Below, one piece after another: positions 1 through 7,895 of a DNA stretch of 64,000 bases (positions within the stretch are counted from its first letter, which is position 1; each line of letters starts with the position of its first letter). Under the pieces are notes generated by a model. It worked only from the letters and a program-made list of their open reading frames with translations, was not told the origin of the DNA and searched no databases. The position numbers were made by a program, and so were the translations under genes. Origin of the DNA: Pseudarthrobacter naphthalenicus (GTDB lineage Bacteria > Actinomycetota > Actinomycetes > Actinomycetales > Micrococcaceae); the NCBI RefSeq assembly GCF_029076445.1, contig NZ_JARESG010000017.1:34761-98760 (forward strand). The letters are read 5' to 3'.

Positions 1-1
1 G

Positions 2-196
2 GCCGACCTCGCCCCTGGCATCTCCCTGGATACCTGGTACCAGTGGCAGCTGGGCATCGACCTGACTCCCGGCCAGTACGAGGTCCAGGTCCGCGCCACG
101 GATAACAACGGTGACCCGCAGGCTGAGGAACCCCGGCCGGTTGTGCCGGACGGGGCCACCGGCTTCCACACCATTAGAGTTGACGTGAATCCATGA
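2..196 (+). CDS. Molybdopterin-dependent oxidoreductase, C-terminal end (partial)
   Basis: Only the last 64 residues are in the window; the gene begins upstream. The visible part includes WYQWQLGIDLTPGQYEVQVR followed by ATDNNGDPQ, a pattern typical of the C-terminal immunoglobulin-like dimerisation domain of sulfite-oxidase-family molybdoenzymes. Its TGA stop overlaps the ATG of moeA in an ATGA junction, so it is translationally coupled to the molybdenum cofactor genes that would supply it. Family-level assignment is likely; substrate and localisation cannot be read from this fragment. Confidence 0.75.
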   Translation, partial: ADLAPGISLDTWYQWQLGIDLTPGQYEVQVRATDNNGDPQAEEPRPVVPDGATGFHTIRVDVNP

Positions 197-1479
197 CGGC
201 GTCCACCGAAGGCAGGATCATGCACAGCCCCCCGCACCCGCACGGCGGTGCCCCAAACGGCGGCGCCCCGCACCAGGCACGGTCCGTTGCCCGGCACCGC
301 GACGCGGTCACCGAACTGCTTGCGCCGCTGCTGGCCGAGGGCAAGACCGAGTCCTTGCCGCTCCGTGACGCGCTGGGCAGGGGGCTCGCCCAGGACCTGG
401 CCGCGCCCCTGAGCCTCCCGCCGTTCGCGAACTCCCAAATGGACGGCTTCGCCATCAACAGCGCAGACCTGCCCGACGGCGGGGCGGAGCTCAGGGTGGT
501 TGACCCCGTTCCGGCTGGTGCCACACCCGCAGCCCTTGACCGCGGCTGCGCCGCCCCCATCATGACCGGTGCCGTGATCCCTTCCGGGGCCGACGCCGTC
601 GTGCCCGTGGAACGTGCGGCTCCGGACCGGTTCCCGGCTCCCGGGGTGAGGAGCACGGTGTGGTTGCCCGCGACGGCGGAGGGAACCTTCGTGCGCGCCG
701 CAGGCAGCGACATTGCGGCGGGGGAGCGTGCGCTGGCGGCCGGAACGTTCCTGGGGCCGGCGCAGCTGGGACTGCTCGCGGCCCTCGGCATTGGGGAAGT
801 GACGGTACACCGGACACTCACGGTTCTGCTGGCCACCACCGGGGACGAAGTGGTTGAGCCAGGGCGTCCCCTGCCGGCAGGGAAGATCTACGACTCCAAC
901 GGCACCCTCCTCGAAAGCGCCATGCGCCAGGCCGGGCTGACCGTGGTGCGTACGGCCATCTCCTCCGACCGGCCGGAAGAACTCCGGGCCCTGCTGCGCA
1001 GCCACATCGGAGCCGTGGACCTGATCGTCACCACCGGCGGGGTCAGCAAGGGAGCCTACGAAGTGGTCCGGCAGGCGATGGACGGGCAGCCGGCCGAGTT
1101 TGTGCACGTGGCCATGCAGCCCGGCGGTCCGCAGGGCATTGGCCAATTCGAGGGCGTCCCCTTCCTGGGATTCCCCGGAAACCCGGTGAGCTGCCTGGTG
1201 TCCTTTGAAATGTTCCTGCGGCCGGTGCTGTCCGACATGTTTGGCTCACCCACCCGCCGGATCTCGCTTCCGGCGCGGCTGGCGCACGGCCTCACGTCAC
1301 CGGAACACAAACACCAGGTCCGGCGGGGAAGCTTCCGCAGTGACGGCACCGTCCGTCTGGAGGGTGGGGACAGCTCCCACCTCATGCATGCCCTGGCGGG
1401 CTCCAATGCGCTCGTTCATGTCCCGGTGGGAGTCTCGGCGCTCGCAGAGGGCGACGAGGTGGAAGTATGGATGTCGTGA
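193..1479 (+). CDS. moeA: Molybdopterin molybdenumtransferase MoeA
   Basis: Inserts molybdate into adenylylated molybdopterin in the last step of molybdenum cofactor synthesis, in the cytosol. The 428-aa length is normal for MoeA. Visible family motifs in order are MDGFAI near the N-terminus, TTGDEVV and IYDSN in the central MoCF-like domain, TTGGVSKG, and PGNPVS before the C-terminal beta domain. The ATG overlaps the stop of the upstream molybdoenzyme gene by 4 bp, and its 3' end overlaps moaC by 13 bp, so the cofactor genes form one operon with a molybdoenzyme. Confidence 0.95.
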   Translation: MTASTEGRIMHSPPHPHGGAPNGGAPHQARSVARHRDAVTELLAPLLAEGKTESLPLRDALGRGLAQDLAAPLSLPPFANSQMDGFAINSADLPDGGAELRVVDPVPAGATPAALDRGCAAPIMTGAVIPSGADAVVPVERAAPDRFPAPGVRSTVWLPATAEGTFVRAAGSDIAAGERALAAGTFLGPAQLGLLAALGIGEVTVHRTLTVLLATTGDEVVEPGRPLPAGKIYDSNGTLLESAMRQAGLTVVRTAISSDRPEELRALLRSHIGAVDLIVTTGGVSKGAYEVVRQAMDGQPAEFVHVAMQPGGPQGIGQFEGVPFLGFPGNPVSCLVSFEMFLRPVLSDMFGSPTRRISLPARLAHGLTSPEHKHQVRRGSFRSDGTVRLEGGDSSHLMHALAGSNALVHVPVGVSALAEGDEVEVWMS

Positions 1480-1961
1480 ATCCAGAACAAAGCCCGTCGG
1501 CACTGACCCATCTTCGCCAGGACGGCAGCGCCCAGATGGTGGACGTGTCCAACAAGGCCGAAACCACCCGGGAAGCCACCGCCACGGCCACCGTCCGCAC
1601 CACCCGTGAAGTGCTGGGCCTGCTCGGCTCCGGCGGCCTGCCCAAGGGTGACGCCCTCGCCGTGGCACGGGTAGCCGGGATCATGGCCGCCAAGAAGACC
1701 CCGGAACTCGTTCCGCTCTGCCACCCGCTGCCCCTCTCCAAGGTCACCGTCGACTTCGAGCTCGGCCCGGAATCCGTGGGCATCCTTGCCACGGTCAAGA
1801 CCCGCGGTGTCACGGGAGTCGAAATGGAGGCGCTGACGGCGGCGTCCGTCGCCGCGCTCAGTGTTTACGACATGATCAAGGCCGTGGACAAGCATGCAGT
1901 ACTGACAGACATCAAAGTGCTGGCGAAAAGCGGCGGCAAGAGCGGGGACTGGACACTATGA
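1467..1961 (+). CDS. moaC: Cyclic pyranopterin monophosphate synthase MoaC
   Basis: Acts with MoaA to turn GTP into cyclic pyranopterin monophosphate, the first stage of molybdenum cofactor synthesis. The 164-aa protein shows the family core: [14 protein letters not shown] with the conserved His, [19 protein letters not shown], the DMIKAVDK segment with the conserved Asp, and KSGGKSGDW at the C-terminus. It starts inside moeA and ends in an ATGA overlap with the mog-like gene, showing tight translational coupling. moaA and moaD are not in the window. Confidence 0.96.
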   Translation: MDVVNPEQSPSALTHLRQDGSAQMVDVSNKAETTREATATATVRTTREVLGLLGSGGLPKGDALAVARVAGIMAAKKTPELVPLCHPLPLSKVTVDFELGPESVGILATVKTRGVTGVEMEALTAASVAALSVYDMIKAVDKHAVLTDIKVLAKSGGKSGDWTL

Positions 1962-2539
1962 ACGCAAGCACCGGTAGCACCGAAAACACCGATGGCACCC
2001 TCGTGACGGAGCCGCAGGCACCTGAGCCGCATCCGCACGCGAACCACACTCACGGCGACGTGCAGGGCCGGAGGGCCGGGGTTGTCATCGCCTCCACCCG
2101 GGCCGCGGCCGGCCTGTACGAGGATGAGACCGGCCCGGTGATCATTGACTGGCTGACGGAACACGGCTTCGAGGCCTACCCCGCCATGGTGGTGCCGGAT
2201 GGTGAGCCCGTAGGCGCGGCCATCCGGGCGCTCCTCACCCAGCACCCCGCCGTCGTTATTACCAGCGGCGGCACCGGGCTCAGCCCCGATGACCGGACGC
2301 CGGACATGACCCTGCCCCTGCTGGACCGGGAGATCCCGGGCATCATGGAGGCCATCAGGCGGGCGGGGGCGGCCAAAACGCCGCTTGCCGCGCTGAGCCG
2401 CGGTTATGCGGGCGCTGCCGGCGGCACGTTCATCGTCAACCTGCCAGGTTCGCCCAAGGGCGTGATGGACGGGCTTTCCGTCCTGGATCCCGTGATCGGG
2501 CACCTGTGTGACCAGTTGGAGGGCCGCAATGGGCACTGA
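1958..2539 (+). CDS. mog: MogA/MoaB-type molybdopterin adenylyltransferase
   Basis: Predicted to adenylylate molybdopterin before MoeA inserts the metal. The 193-aa protein has an approximately 45-residue His- and Pro-rich N-terminal extension ([12 protein letters not shown]) before the MoCF domain, which starts at [12 protein letters not shown] and carries the signature [15 protein letters not shown] and the [13 protein letters not shown] loop. MogA and MoaB have the same fold and chemistry, so the exact name is uncertain. The start overlaps moaC by 4 bp, and the moaE start lies inside its 3' end. Confidence 0.9.
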   Translation: MNASTGSTENTDGTLVTEPQAPEPHPHANHTHGDVQGRRAGVVIASTRAAAGLYEDETGPVIIDWLTEHGFEAYPAMVVPDGEPVGAAIRALLTQHPAVVITSGGTGLSPDDRTPDMTLPLLDREIPGIMEAIRRAGAAKTPLAALSRGYAGAAGGTFIVNLPGSPKGVMDGLSVLDPVIGHLCDQLEGRNGH

Positions 2540-2990
2540 ATCAGTTTTCGAAGTGGTCCACGCCGTATTGAGTGCGGAGCCGATCTCCGTGGACCAGGCC
2601 ATCGCCGCCGTCGAGTCGGACACCGCCGGGGCTGTTGTCAGCTTCAGCGGAGTGGTCAGGAATCACGACGGCGGCCGGCCCGTTGAGCGCTTAAGTTACA
2701 GCGCGCACCCCACGGCGCACCAGGTGATGGCCGACGTCGTCGCCCGGCTGGTTGCCGAGCACTCCGCAGGCGAACCCGGCACGCAGCCCGTCCGGATCTG
2801 GGCCGCGCACCGCATCGGCATGCTGGAAATTGGTGACCCTGCGCTGGTCTGTGCCGTCTCAGCCGCCCACCGCGGCCAGGCGTTTGCCGTGTGCTCCGAA
2901 CTGGTGGACCGGATCAAGGACCAGGTTCCCATTTGGAAGGAACAGTTCTTCACGGACGGCACCGTCGAGTGGGTGGGCGCGGGCGGCTGA
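2529..2990 (+). CDS. moaE: Molybdopterin synthase catalytic subunit MoaE
   Basis: Large subunit of molybdopterin synthase; transfers sulfur from MoaD to cPMP. I chose the ATG at 2529 (153 aa) over the GTG at 2508 because GGAGG lies at a suitable distance before it and MoaE homology starts soon after. Motifs are FSGVVRNHD, the AHRIGMLEIGD stretch and KDQVPIWKEQ with the catalytic Lys region, ending in EWVGAG. It overlaps the mog stop by 11 bp and is the last gene of the moe/moa operon. No MoaD is visible here. Confidence 0.94.
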   Translation: MGTESVFEVVHAVLSAEPISVDQAIAAVESDTAGAVVSFSGVVRNHDGGRPVERLSYSAHPTAHQVMADVVARLVAEHSAGEPGTQPVRIWAAHRIGMLEIGDPALVCAVSAAHRGQAFAVCSELVDRIKDQVPIWKEQFFTDGTVEWVGAGG

Positions 2991-3071
2991 CTCTGCCGCT
3001 TGCGTAGGGCGGTTGCCTAGGGCCGGCTGCCTCGGGGCGGCATTGATTCTGTCCCGTACCCGGCCCGACGG

Positions 3072-3077
3072 TAGGGT
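3072..3077 (+). promoter_or_regulatory. -10 box (TAGGGT) of a leaderless dapB transcript
   Basis: TAGGGT lies 7 nt before the dapB ATG with no Shine-Dalgarno sequence between, so transcription should start at or next to the start codon. Consensus TANNNT is met; no clear -35 is visible. Confidence 0.55.
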
Positions 3078-3084
3078 TAACGGC

Positions 3085-3855
3085 ATGACCGAACAACATT
3101 CCGCTCCCGGCCGGGTGGCTGTCCTTGGCGCCAACGGGCGCATGGGCGCCGAAGCCGTCAAGGCCGTCGAAGCCGCCACCGATCTGACCCTCGTAGCCGC
3201 CCTGGGGCGTGGCGATTCGCTGGATCAGCTGGCCGCTGCCGGAGCCGAATACGTCGTGGACCTCACCGTTCCTGAAAGCACCGAAGCGAACGTGCGTTAC
3301 GCCGTCGAGCACGGCATGCACGCGGTGGTGGGAACCACGGGATGGGATGCCGCCCGGCTCGCCGCCCTCGAAGCCCTCCTCGCGGAGCACCCGGAAACCG
3401 GCGTACTGATCGCGCCCAACTTTGCCCTCGGGTCAGTACTCGCCTCGGCATTCGCCGCGAAAGCCGCCCGCTACTTTGAATCCGTGGAAATCGTCGAACT
3501 GCACCATCCCGAGAAAGTGGATGCACCCTCCGGAACCGCCGTCCGCACCGCACAACTTATTGCCGCGGAACGAACAGCGGCTAACGTGCCCGCCAGCCCG
3601 GACGCAACCACCAGCGAACTCGCCGGCGCGCGCGGCTGCGACGTCGACGGAGTGCGCGTCCACAGCGTCAGGCTGCGCGGGCTCGTGGCCCACCAGGAGG
3701 TCCTGCTCGGCGGCCCGGGAGAGCAGCTGACCATCCGGCACGACTCCTTTGACCGTGCCTCTTTTATGCCCGGCGTGCTGCTGGGAGTCCGCAACGTCGC
3801 GGCACATCCGGGCCTGACGGTGGGCCTGGACGGCTACCTGGACCTGGGACTCTAG
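3085..3855 (+). CDS. dapB: 4-hydroxy-tetrahydrodipicolinate reductase DapB
   Basis: NAD(P)H-dependent reductase of the diaminopimelate/lysine path. The 256-aa product begins MTEQHSAPG at an ATG; the longer frame upstream overlaps moaE and has no homology. The Rossmann nucleotide loop VLGANGRMG is near residues 11-19, VGTTGW marks the NAD-binding region, and HHPEKVDAPSGTA is the signature with the catalytic His pair and Lys. RLRGLVAHQEVLLGGPGE and the final SFMPGVLLGVR are also typical. dapA lies 3 kb downstream and dapF further on, so the lysine genes are scattered rather than in one operon. Confidence 0.96.
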   Translation: MTEQHSAPGRVAVLGANGRMGAEAVKAVEAATDLTLVAALGRGDSLDQLAAAGAEYVVDLTVPESTEANVRYAVEHGMHAVVGTTGWDAARLAALEALLAEHPETGVLIAPNFALGSVLASAFAAKAARYFESVEIVELHHPEKVDAPSGTAVRTAQLIAAERTAANVPASPDATTSELAGARGCDVDGVRVHSVRLRGLVAHQEVLLGGPGEQLTIRHDSFDRASFMPGVLLGVRNVAAHPGLTVGLDGYLDLGL

Positions 3856-3858
3856 GCC

Positions 3859-4338
3859 GTGGGCGCTTTCCTCGCTGCATTCCGGACGAACCGCACCAAG
3901 ATCTGGGTGGGGGCCGTTACGCTCCTTTTGGTCTTCTACCTTGTGGTTTCGTTCCAGCGCTCCATCCTGCTGCTTACGGACAACAACCTCGCCGCCAAAG
4001 CAATCGGAGCCGCGTATCTGGTGCTGCCAATCGTCGGCGCCTGGGCGCTGATCCGGGAGCTCATGTTCGGGGCCCGCACCGAGAAGATGGCCCGCATCCT
4101 GGAAGCCGAGGGCGGGCTGCCCGTGGACGACCTTCCCCGGACTCCCGCGGGCCGTATTATCCGGGCGGCCGCTGACCAGGAATTCGAGAAGTACAAGGCC
4201 GAAGCCGAAGCCGCACCCGACGACTGGCGCTCCTGGTTCCGCCTCAGCTGCGCCTACGACGCCGCCGGGGACCGGAAACGCGCCCGCGCCTCCATGCGGG
4301 ACGCCGGCCGCCTCTTCCGCGGCAACGTTCCGGCCTAG
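3859..4338 (+). CDS. Small membrane protein with a TPR-like tail
   Basis: A 159-aa protein starting at a GTG 3 nt after the dapB stop, so probably co-transcribed with it. Two hydrophobic segments (roughly residues 15-38 and 46-65) are followed by a soluble tail in which the stretch DDWRSWFRLSCAYDAAGDRK looks like one tetratricopeptide unit. I do not know its function; similar membrane proteins next to dapB occur in related actinobacteria, as far as I recall. Its TAG stop shares a CTAG palindrome with the stop of the convergent gene downstream. Confidence 0.75.
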   Translation: MGAFLAAFRTNRTKIWVGAVTLLLVFYLVVSFQRSILLLTDNNLAAKAIGAAYLVLPIVGAWALIRELMFGARTEKMARILEAEGGLPVDDLPRTPAGRIIRAAADQEFEKYKAEAEAAPDDWRSWFRLSCAYDAAGDRKRARASMRDAGRLFRGNVPA

Positions 4339-5570
4339 ACGGCACCTATCCGTCCGTTGTGGCCAAGCTGGTTGGCCGCGTGGCCCGCGTATTCCAGCGG
4401 CCCCCGCCACTTCAGGAGGACAAAAGCCGTTCCCACCATGATGGCCAGCGCGGCGTGCGCAAAGAACATACCGTCCTGGGTCCAGCCGGCCGGCAGCGGC
4501 TTCAGGTAAGACGCCGACACCACCCAGATGTGCACCGAGTAGAGCGTCAGGGTCATGGCGCCCGCTCCCCGCAGTGGCAGCAGGAGGTCCAGGTCCAGCC
4601 ACTCCGCCAGTCTGCCGAGGAGGAGGCACGCGCCCACCACCGCCGCAGCCACCCCTGAGGTGTGTGCCAGGTCCAGGGGTGTGGCGGAATGCGGTGCAGC
4701 GGAGGCCAGCCACCACCACGATCCTTCCTGCCGGATTCCCGTGAGGTTGACCTGGAGCACGCTGTCCAGCGGGTAGCCGGGGGAGTTCAGCACCTGCTCC
4801 AGCGCGGCCCGGCCGCCCCAGTTCTCCATGGCCGCCGTCCCCAGCCCCTTGGCCAGGGCGGCCACGGCTGTGCCGCCGGTCAGCAACAGGATCTGCACTA
4901 TGGCCTTGGTCAGTGCCAGCCGGCCAATCACCAGGCCGACCAGCAGATAGGCCAACCATTGGAAGACGGGGTAATAGCCGGTCAGGAACAGCTCACCCAG
5001 GAGCGGGAGCGGGGTGGACAGGTCCTCCCAGGACGGGTTGCGGCCCAGGTGAAGGGGCGGTTCAGCCGCCATCAGCCAGGGGCGGAGCAGGTAGGCGAGC
5101 ACGGGTGAGAGCACCAGCCAGCCCGCCGCCCAGGCACAGAGTGCTTTCAGTTTCAGTCCCAGGAACGGCAGGACGCACAGAAACAGCAGCGCGTAGTGGA
5201 CCAGGATGATGGCAACGTTGACTTCCAGTCCGCCGAGGGAGAGTCCGACGGCGGCAATCAGCAGCGCGCGCAGGGTTACGCCGCGGCGGGCAGCGTTGAG
5301 GGCGGTAGCCTCCGGCGGCACCTGCCTGCCGGTGGAGAGTGCCAGTCCGATGCCCGCGAGTACGGCGAAAAGAGCGGCCGCACGGCCGGAGAACGTCAGG
5401 CCGATCCAGGTGGGCGTGAGGTCTGCGTTGGGCTCGAACGTGGGCAACAGATGCGTGGCCATCATGCCGAGGAGCGCAAGGCCCCGGGCAGCGTCGATTC
5501 CCCGGAGCCGGCTGGCAGGGGAGGAGGGCCGTCGCGCCCGAGAGGGTCTTGCTGTGGCTCGGGACGTCAT
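4335..5570 (-). CDS. Polytopic membrane acyltransferase-like protein (DUF1624/DUF418 type)
   Basis: The 411-aa protein has about ten hydrophobic segments. The N-terminal RLRGIDAARGLALLGMMATH matches the start of heparan-alpha-glucosaminide N-acetyltransferase-like (DUF1624) proteins, and the C-terminal GAMTLTLYSVHIWV resembles DUF418 ends. Such proteins are thought to acylate cell-surface or glycan substrates, but no substrate is inferable here. It runs convergent to the small membrane protein, with overlapping stops, and diverges from the DUF222 relic. A LexA-type palindrome lies about 93 bp upstream of its ATG and could serve either direction. Confidence 0.7.
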   Translation of the reverse strand: MTSRATARPSRARRPSSPASRLRGIDAARGLALLGMMATHLLPTFEPNADLTPTWIGLTFSGRAAALFAVLAGIGLALSTGRQVPPEATALNAARRGVTLRALLIAAVGLSLGGLEVNVAIILVHYALLFLCVLPFLGLKLKALCAWAAGWLVLSPVLAYLLRPWLMAAEPPLHLGRNPSWEDLSTPLPLLGELFLTGYYPVFQWLAYLLVGLVIGRLALTKAIVQILLLTGGTAVAALAKGLGTAAMENWGGRAALEQVLNSPGYPLDSVLQVNLTGIRQEGSWWWLASAAPHSATPLDLAHTSGVAAAVVGACLLLGRLAEWLDLDLLLPLRGAGAMTLTLYSVHIWVVSASYLKPLPAGWTQDGMFFAHAALAIMVGTAFVLLKWRGPLEYAGHAANQLGHNGRIGAV

Positions 5571-5662
5571 CAGGCGATGTTCTCACATCGAACCTTCCGC
5601 CCCCAGTCAACAGGCCACCAACGGGCCCGGCCGGGACAAAAACGGCCCGGCAGGCACTTGTA

Positions 5663-5680
5663 TTCGAATATATGTTCGAA
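5663..5680. promoter_or_regulatory. Predicted LexA (SOS) box upstream of the DUF222 relic
   Basis: TTCGAATATATGTTCGAA is a near-perfect 18-bp palindrome of the actinobacterial LexA type (CGAAC-N4-GTTCG); only one half-site base differs (CGAAT). It lies 4 nt before the DUF222 start and 93 bp upstream of the divergent acyltransferase gene. Confidence 0.7.
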
Positions 5681-5684
5681 TAAC

Positions 5685-6119
5685 ATGGGCGCTATGCACA
5701 CTCCATTTGAGCCGCAGCAGTTCCCGGAACCTCCAGCTTGTGGCGGCCACCCGGTACCCGGATCTGACGCGGGCGCGGCTCCGCCGACGGGGCTGATGAA
5801 GGCCATGAGCCCGGGGGTGGTGGACTTCCTCTTCCGCCAACTCGTGGCAGGACGTTCTGCGGAAGACATCCAGTGGCAGGAGGAAGGCATTTCCCTGACC
5901 GCACAGCCACCGGGAGCCGAGCTGGCACGCCGGTTGGGCGAAACCGACCTTGATGCGCTCACGCCCACGGAGCTGTTTCACTATGTCCGGTCCGCTCAGC
6001 GGCTGGCGGCCTGGGCCGAAGGGCTGCGCGAGGCTGCGGTGGAGAGGTATTGCCAGCCTGGCGGGCGCGGGAGGTCAACGCTGCCTGATGCGCGCCTGCA
6101 GGGCGGTTGCCTAGGATGA
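5685..6119 (+). pseudogene. N-terminal remnant of a DUF222/HNH-endonuclease (13E12-like) gene
   Basis: A 144-aa frame that starts just after a LexA box. The segment LARRLGETDLDALTPTELFHYVRSAQRLAAWAEGLREAAVERY resembles the start of DUF222 proteins, which are normally 400-550 aa and end in an HNH nuclease domain. Here the frame runs out in an unrelated tail (from about QPGGRGRSTL) and stops 4 nt before the next gene; no HNH domain follows. I read it as a truncated relic. The related 13E12 family in mycobacteria is known to be SOS-controlled, which fits the box. Whether the short peptide is made is unknown. Confidence 0.5.
6112..6117 (+). promoter_or_regulatory. -10 box (TAGGAT) of a leaderless transcript
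   Basis: TAGGAT ends 6 nt before the GTG of the nitrilase-fold gene. It sits at the end of a 15-bp sequence, GGGCGGTTGCCTAGG, that also occurs at 3007-3021. Confidence 0.5.
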
Positions 6120-6123
6120 AGGG

Positions 6124-6870
6124 GTGACCGACGCACTGACCATTTCCGCCATCCAGTACCAGGCCCTGGCTGGCGGCATCGCGCCGAATGTTGAGGAACA
6201 TGTCCGGCTGATCGAAGATGCCGAATCGCACGGCGCGAGGCTGGTGGTCTTTCCGGAACTGTCCCTCACCGGCTACAACCTGGCGTTGCTGTCCGCCGAC
6301 GAAGCCTGGCTCCGGCCCGATGATGCCCGGCTGGGTGATCTCCGTGAAATCTGCCGAAGGACAGGGATCACTGCGGTGGCCGGGGCTGCGTACCGCGAAC
6401 CTGACGGCACGCCCCGGCTGGCGGGCCTTGCCATCCACCCGGGCGGTTCCATCGATTTCGGGTTTAAGACGCACCTGCAGGGGCCGGAAAAGGACCTCTT
6501 TACCGAAGGCGACGGTGCCCTCCTCATCGAAGTGGATGGCTGGACGGCTGCGCTGGCCATTGGGGCCGACCTTTCAGTCCCGGCGCACTCCACCGAGGCG
6601 GCGCTGGCCGGGGCCGACGTCTATGCGGTCTCTGCCGTCTACACCACGGAGGACGACAAGCGGCTTCCCCTGCACCTGGGCGCCAGGGCCATGGAGCACC
6701 GGATGTTCGGCGTTCTGGCGAACCTGGGCGGAGACACTCCGTTAGGGCGTTCCTGCGGGCTGAGCGGGTTCTGGGGGCCCGACGGGCACCGGATGGAACA
6801 TGCGGTGGGGGTCGGAACAGAGGTAGTCACTGCGGTTCTGCAGCGCGGGGCTTTACGCAGATTGCGCTGA
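6124..6870 (+). CDS. Nitrilase-superfamily protein lacking the catalytic cysteine
   Basis: A 248-aa carbon-nitrogen hydrolase fold. The catalytic Glu is visible in FPELSLTGY (Glu45) and the Lys in FGFKTHLQGPEKDLF (Lys115). The third member of the triad should be Cys in an ICYDxxFPE-like motif; the aligned segment here reads AIGADLSVP, with Gly147 (codon GGG at 6562) where Cys is expected. It is therefore probably not an amidase and may be a binding or regulatory pseudo-enzyme. The GTG start follows a TAGGAT box with no ribosome-binding site. Function unknown. Confidence 0.75.
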   Translation: MTDALTISAIQYQALAGGIAPNVEEHVRLIEDAESHGARLVVFPELSLTGYNLALLSADEAWLRPDDARLGDLREICRRTGITAVAGAAYREPDGTPRLAGLAIHPGGSIDFGFKTHLQGPEKDLFTEGDGALLIEVDGWTAALAIGADLSVPAHSTEAALAGADVYAVSAVYTTEDDKRLPLHLGARAMEHRMFGVLANLGGDTPLGRSCGLSGFWGPDGHRMEHAVGVGTEVVTAVLQRGALRRLR

Positions 6871-6932
6871 TGCCGGCAGCTATTTGACGCGTATCACCCC
6901 TGCGTCATTGTCCTAACCGGCGGCTGACAGGG

Positions 6933-6938
6933 TAACGT
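6933..6938 (+). promoter_or_regulatory. -10 box (TAACGT) of a leaderless dapA transcript
   Basis: TAACGT lies 7 nt before the dapA ATG; TTGTCC at 6908-6913 is a possible -35 with a 19-nt spacer. No ribosome-binding site is present. Confidence 0.5.
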
Positions 6939-6945
6939 TTTTTCC

Positions 6946-7854
6946 ATGCCTCACAAATCCGCCACCATCCCTGCCCTTGGTACGCTCCTCACCGCCATGG
7001 TCACGCCCTTCACCAAGGACGGCACCGTGGACTATCGGCAGGCGGCGGAGCTGGCCACCAAGCTTGTGGACGACGGCTGCGACGGCCTCGTCGTCACCGG
7101 CACCACCGGGGAAACCTCCACCCTGTCGGATGAGGAAAACCTTGGCATGTTCCGCGCCGTCATGGAGGCCGTAGGGGATCGGGCCGCCATTATTGCCGGT
7201 ACCGGTACCAACGACACCGCGCACTCGGTGCACCTCTCCCAACAGGCGGCCGCGCTTGGCGTCGACGGTCTGCTGCTCGTCACGCCTTACTACAACAAGC
7301 CCAGCCAGGCCGGCGTCCGGGCACACTTTGAAACGGTCGCATCGTCCACGGACGTGCCGGTCATGCTCTATGACATTCCCGGGCGGTCCTCCATCCCCAT
7401 CGAGCCCGAAACCATGATCCGGCTGGCGCAGCACCCGAACATCGTCGCGGTCAAGGATGCCAAAGCGGATTTCATGGCGGCCAGCCGCGTCATGGCAGAA
7501 ACGGATCTGGACTTCTACTCGGGAGATGACGGACTCATCCTGCCCTGGATGGCCCTGGGCGCCGTCGGACTGGTGGGTGTGACAACGCATGTTGCCACCC
7601 GGCGCTTCCGTGATCTGATCGACGCTGTCAACGCGAACGACATGGAAACCGCCCGCAAGATCAACTTCGAGCTGCTGCCCGTGGTCCGGGCCACGATGAC
7701 CCGCGTCCAAGGCGCCGTCGCAGCCAAACAAATTCTTAAATGGCAGGGAGTCCTGCCCAACTCGATTGTCCGTTTGCCCCTCGTGGAGCCGGACGAAGCC
7801 GAGATCGAAACCATCCGCGAGGACTTGGCGGAAGCGGGGCTGGTCTTTTCCTGA
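6946..7854 (+). CDS. dapA: 4-hydroxy-tetrahydrodipicolinate synthase DapA
   Basis: Condenses pyruvate with aspartate semialdehyde at the head of the diaminopimelate/lysine path. The 302-aa (beta/alpha)8 aldolase shows TGTTGETSTL at the pyruvate site, MLYDIPGRSSIPI with the catalytic Tyr, IVAVKDAKAD with the Schiff-base Lys, and YSGDDGLILP. It is followed after 41 nt by rnj, an order also found in mycobacteria. The ATG is preceded by a -10 box rather than an SD sequence. Confidence 0.97.
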   Translation: MPHKSATIPALGTLLTAMVTPFTKDGTVDYRQAAELATKLVDDGCDGLVVTGTTGETSTLSDEENLGMFRAVMEAVGDRAAIIAGTGTNDTAHSVHLSQQAAALGVDGLLLVTPYYNKPSQAGVRAHFETVASSTDVPVMLYDIPGRSSIPIEPETMIRLAQHPNIVAVKDAKADFMAASRVMAETDLDFYSGDDGLILPWMALGAVGLVGVTTHVATRRFRDLIDAVNANDMETARKINFELLPVVRATMTRVQGAVAAKQILKWQGVLPNSIVRLPLVEPDEAEIETIREDLAEAGLVFS

Positions 7855-7895
7855 GGGCTAAGACCAGCACCCTTCCGCCTGGAAAGTAGTGCACT

